This document shows, piece by piece, positions 31,601 through 32,847 of a stretch of DNA of 32,847 nucleotides. Source of the DNA: Verrucomicrobiia bacterium (GTDB lineage: Bacteria; Verrucomicrobiota; Verrucomicrobiia; JABWAM01); NCBI GenBank assembly GCA_028687435.1, contig JAQUAF010000065.1, positions 1 to 32,847 on the forward strand. Reading direction: 5' to 3'. A program made the translations under genes and the position numbers. The notes under the pieces are model-generated. The model was given only the letters and a program-made list of their open reading frames with translations, was not told where the DNA came from and did no database searches. Positions within the stretch are counted from its first letter, which is position 1. Every line of letters starts with the position of its first letter.

Positions 31601-32225
31601 CATCCAGCAGGCCGTCGATTTTCGGAGGAGTCGCGGTCAAGGTGCCGCGAACGAGCGACCGTTGCGCCACTTCCGGAAGCGTCACCAAGCTCAAGTCGTC
31701 CCAAAAAACGCAGCCTTGGCCGGAAGCGATGGCCACAACCGTAATCCCTTGGATGCCCTGGGCGCTGATGAGCAGGCTCTCGGCCTGCCATTCGGGCGCG
31801 TTCTTGATGGGTTTGCCCGACAAAATCCGAAACTCCTTTTCGTTTTGAACCCGGACCCATGCACACAGAAAAGTGCGGCCTGAGATTTGACCTTTGACAT
31901 AGCCGTGCAACAGCACGCGCGTGGGATAGGGCGCGTCAAATTTGATATGTGTTCCTTGGGAATATCCGTAGCCCGACTTGACCTTTGCCTTCAGTTGATA
32001 AGCCGCTTTCCCGGAGTGCGTTTCCGCGGGGGTTTGTCTTGCCTCCACCGCACCGTCGGCCAGGCCTTTCGAAAGGACCACCTTACTCCAACCTTTGGCG
32101 CAAGGCTCCTCCTCGCAAGGCGTTTCGAAACCGCCATTTACGAGCAGGTTTTCCGGATTGGGCTCGCCAAACGCGATAAGGTTGCAGCAAACGAATGCAA
32201 AGAAAGTGACATTGCGCAGTTTCAT
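28674..32225 (-). CDS. Large secreted protein with CBM9-like and glycoside-hydrolase-like domains
   Basis: 1183 residues with an N-terminal signal peptide (MKLRNVTFFAFVCCNLIAFG). Residues about 25-185 resemble a jelly-roll carbohydrate-binding module (LLVNGGFETP, FWDDLSLVTLP). About 195-395 is a CBM9/DOMON-like domain (PKIDGLLDDACWNES, FADDCVEIFIDPR, SWMIEFAIPFKSFG). From about 770 to 1080 is a probable TIM-barrel hydrolase region (IFGLYFAFKSDLPWAPSYS, YYCWDHEFNPFLRACYCPRC, GVGVFVFCHTGMDAQDY). A C-terminal beta domain follows (AEFNGGEVTILAKQNERLIV). It probably acts on polysaccharide outside the cell. The active-site acids are not identified with certainty; D/E in YYCWDHEF are candidates. Complete, with a purine-rich ribosome site upstream. 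Confidence 0.8.
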   Translation of the reverse strand: MKLRNVTFFAFVCCNLIAFGEPNPENLLVNGGFETPCEEEPCAKGWSKVVLSKGLADGAVEARQTPAETHSGKAAYQLKAKVKSGYGYSQGTHIKFDAPYPTRVLLHGYVKGQISGRTFLCAWVRVQNEKEFRILSGKPIKNAPEWQAESLLISAQGIQGITVVAIASGQGCVFWDDLSLVTLPEVAQRSLVRGTLTATPPKIDGLLDDACWNESTRLMPFTVAGSAELAKEPTEGYVAYDQENLYVALECYESKLNPISNSLHEFKALAKERDGKVFADDCVEIFIDPRRANAAAKGYFHIAANSLATICDAEGCNRAWNATISAKASVNERSWMIEFAIPFKSFGLAAPKEGEAWGFNLCREEKPLKENSSWAKVEGGFHQPHNFGQLVFGGHNPVAIRKLDLREDDFRVTLKNLTPQPQRIGLALESIPTDQKPKVSFEPLQIPANTETTFALHYPAVAKGKAQTKFNWYDVASRRSYYAIERVCYSEIYNVQLKTATRAGHTLYLNGQKQGNFSGAELQETSWVLRPGLNVIAVQCKGQPGALLSKMRITETGQTIVTDYGWLATTEPGENWTAPDSKVVGWRSAAVLNAPEVEEWAKGFADLADAHPIWLAPEKESGRRDVCFRRAILVHESAHPANYRNGDTVYVNQGDAQPFQFAYDRAFLKDFDLFWELPSEDELLPNAGLTISSKEIRKNGKPYRQYRFHNLGAAGGRACPAVVRHSPSKPGSFYYYVQSPDGSTTEHEKELQVVTLPPLAGRRPSKTIFGLYFAFKSDLPWAPSYSIENTRRIIQTAKQAGFNLAMIESIPKCKEYDLQELAEGDLVRDLYTQEGFDLCGLFYDYDCMPARVRTDLHPEERGMGARGKPCICKTVALEDGCERCDQFLMERVRRLKLRYYCWDHEFNPFLRACYCPRCLKNFRAAHKLPLDLALSPQLIKEKYGEEWIQFQCDLSARLAKHFQELVHRADSSARFMVYSGYQGESTRRHYSVDWTTMGKACDLVSCGYGATGKLLQRTRESAQKPMLPGILLYDFGKKHHQLHFPQILRQLFGSNGVGVFVFCHTGMDAQDYQVAAKASRFMSDYEEFFQKPEYDPAFAEFNGGEVTILAKQNERLIVLFNNSPGAVSIEGRWRLKEKDAVLDCLTGEYVEPRMPLKLTIPGTEAMVLLVAPRANLEKKGARL

Positions 32226-32287
32226 GGTCTTCTTTCTCGTTCTATTTTGCCGATGAGTCCGGTATCTTCAAGAGCCTCATATCTCGC

Positions 32288-32315
32288 AAAATATCATAAT
32301 ATTGCAATAAGTCAA
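32288..32315 (-). promoter_or_regulatory. Possible promoter of the large secreted protein gene
   Basis: On the minus strand, TTGACT (32315-32310), 16 bases, then TATTTT (32293-32288), about 60 bases before the ATG, in AT-rich DNA. The spacer contains the palindrome TATTGCAATA (32300-32309), a possible operator. Weak by sequence alone. Confidence 0.35.
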
Positions 32316-32316
32316 A

Positions 32317-32440
32317 TTAGTTTTCAGTATTTATCAAAATCTGCCGGTTGCTCAGCTTCGAACCCTTGGGCTCCACCCGCAACTGGCGCTTGCTGTAATT
32401 TTCCACATTGGCATCATAGCTGTGCCGCAGGATTTTTCCG
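32317..32440 (-). pseudogene. 3' end of a truncated, unrecognised gene
   Basis: On the minus strand a frame of about 41 codons reads GKILRHSYDANVENYSKRQL, RVEPKGSKLSNRQ, and ends ILINTEN at a TAA. The composition is protein-like, and upstream it is cut by a TGA. It overlaps the putative promoter of the next gene by its stop. No family was recognised. Confidence 0.3.
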
Positions 32441-32553
32441 AAGTGCTGTCATAGACTCGATTCGAAGTGCGGCCTTAATTTGGAAAACGCAGAGCCGTCT
32501 TCCATGCCGCAGCTTGACCCGCCACATCAATTCGGGCAGAAGTTGTGACAGGG

Positions 32554-32847
32554 ATGCGCCGCGCGCTTTCATGCCTCAGGAGTGCCGCTGAGTTTGACCA
32601 ATACTGGCCCCATCTGAAGTCAGTACCGTGTCCGCACTGTCGCGCCACAGGGCATCTGAACCGGCATGGTTTTTTGCGCGGCCGCTGCGAGGACGGCTCC
32701 ACTGAGATCACGCGAGGCTGGCGTGTCATCGGCGCCGTCGAAACGGCGCCAGGCAATTCGATCCGCGAACGGATCCGCAGCGTCTCCAAAACGACCTTCA
32801 TCGACGAGGACAACCAGCCAAGGAATTTCACCTGGCGCACCATCTCA
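32554..32847 (+). CDS. Incomplete ORF with CPHC zinc-knuckle motif, possibly transposase-related
   Basis: Open from an ATG at 32554 to the window edge (98 codons). Residues about 13-45 read AAEFDQYWPHLKSVPCPHC, then HLNRHGFLRGRCEDG and ITRGWRV. A CPHC followed by LNRHG is the pattern of short zinc-binding N-termini of some transposase-like proteins, where a second Cys pair normally follows; here none does, so it may be degraded or different. The true start is uncertain, as the frame is also open for some distance upstream. Confidence 0.4.
   Translation, partial: MRRALSCLRSAAEFDQYWPHLKSVPCPHCRATGHLNRHGFLRGRCEDGSTEITRGWRVIGAVETAPGNSIRERIRSVSKTTFIDEDNQPRNFTWRTIS

Noticed and set aside
1..32847. 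tRNA, rRNA, CRISPR arrays, complete insertion sequences
   Set aside because: None seen: no cloverleaf with acceptor/T-loop signature, no regularly spaced repeats, and no full transposase; only the edge ORF with CPHC is suggestive.

Overview
The window reads as chromosomal DNA of a moderately GC-rich bacterium, most likely of the Verrucomicrobiota/Lentisphaerota (PVC) side of the tree. The pointers are a prepilin-like secreted protein with the H-X9-DG carboxy end that is expanded in those phyla, a very large secreted CBM9-like/glycoside-hydrolase-like protein, and the style of the intergenic repeats. This placement is an inference, not a measurement. Housekeeping genes (purQ, nadE, ruvA, truB, lipA, a one-chain glycyl-tRNA synthetase) are scattered singly among accessory genes. 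No rRNA, tRNA or CRISPR array was recognised.

Layout. 1-4.7 kb: end of an unknown gene, a secreted metallophosphoesterase, a decayed C45-type acyltransferase, a 46-bp perfect palindrome, a PHP metallohydrolase, an XRE-cupin regulator and an EamA transporter with a sharp promoter/operator. 4.7-8.8 kb: a composite palindromic repeat, then a minimal class II lanthipeptide locus, made of a small double-glycine precursor gene whose core region has been duplicated out of frame, followed by an 1108-residue LanM. No transporter, protease or immunity gene is visible. 9.2-12.6 kb: a membrane protein with a glycine zipper, a GntR/LacI-type regulator and a TIM-barrel sugar isomerase, all on the plus strand. 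12.7-22.3 kb: purQ, XRE regulator and nadE (minus); a histidine-kinase-like protein with a degenerate ATPase, ruvA and truB (plus); a lipoprotein-lipA pair with a GTGA overlap, an AraC regulator and glycyl-tRNA synthetase (minus).

22.6-27.8 kb is an accessory island. It holds a HicB antitoxin with a broken hicA, a methyltransferase remnant joined to an unknown antisense ORF, and two paralogous two-gene modules facing each other. Each module is a nucleotidyltransferase-fold gene overlapping a winged-helix gene. The left module has the complete GG...R.T.D.D nucleotidyltransferase motif, and the right one has lost that half. The two share a short motif next to their start codons. This pair of modules and the out-of-frame lanthipeptide precursor are the best candidates for something undescribed.

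27.8-32.8 kb: a prepilin-like protein, the large secreted carbohydrate-active protein, a truncated gene end, and an incomplete ORF with a CPHC zinc motif running off the window.

The intergenic DNA is unusually rich in repeats: a 25-bp-arm palindrome in two copies, a 31-bp element in three copies, a mosaic element with conserved flanks and exchanged hairpin centres, and REP-like sequences, one of which appears to sit in frame inside the methyltransferase remnant.
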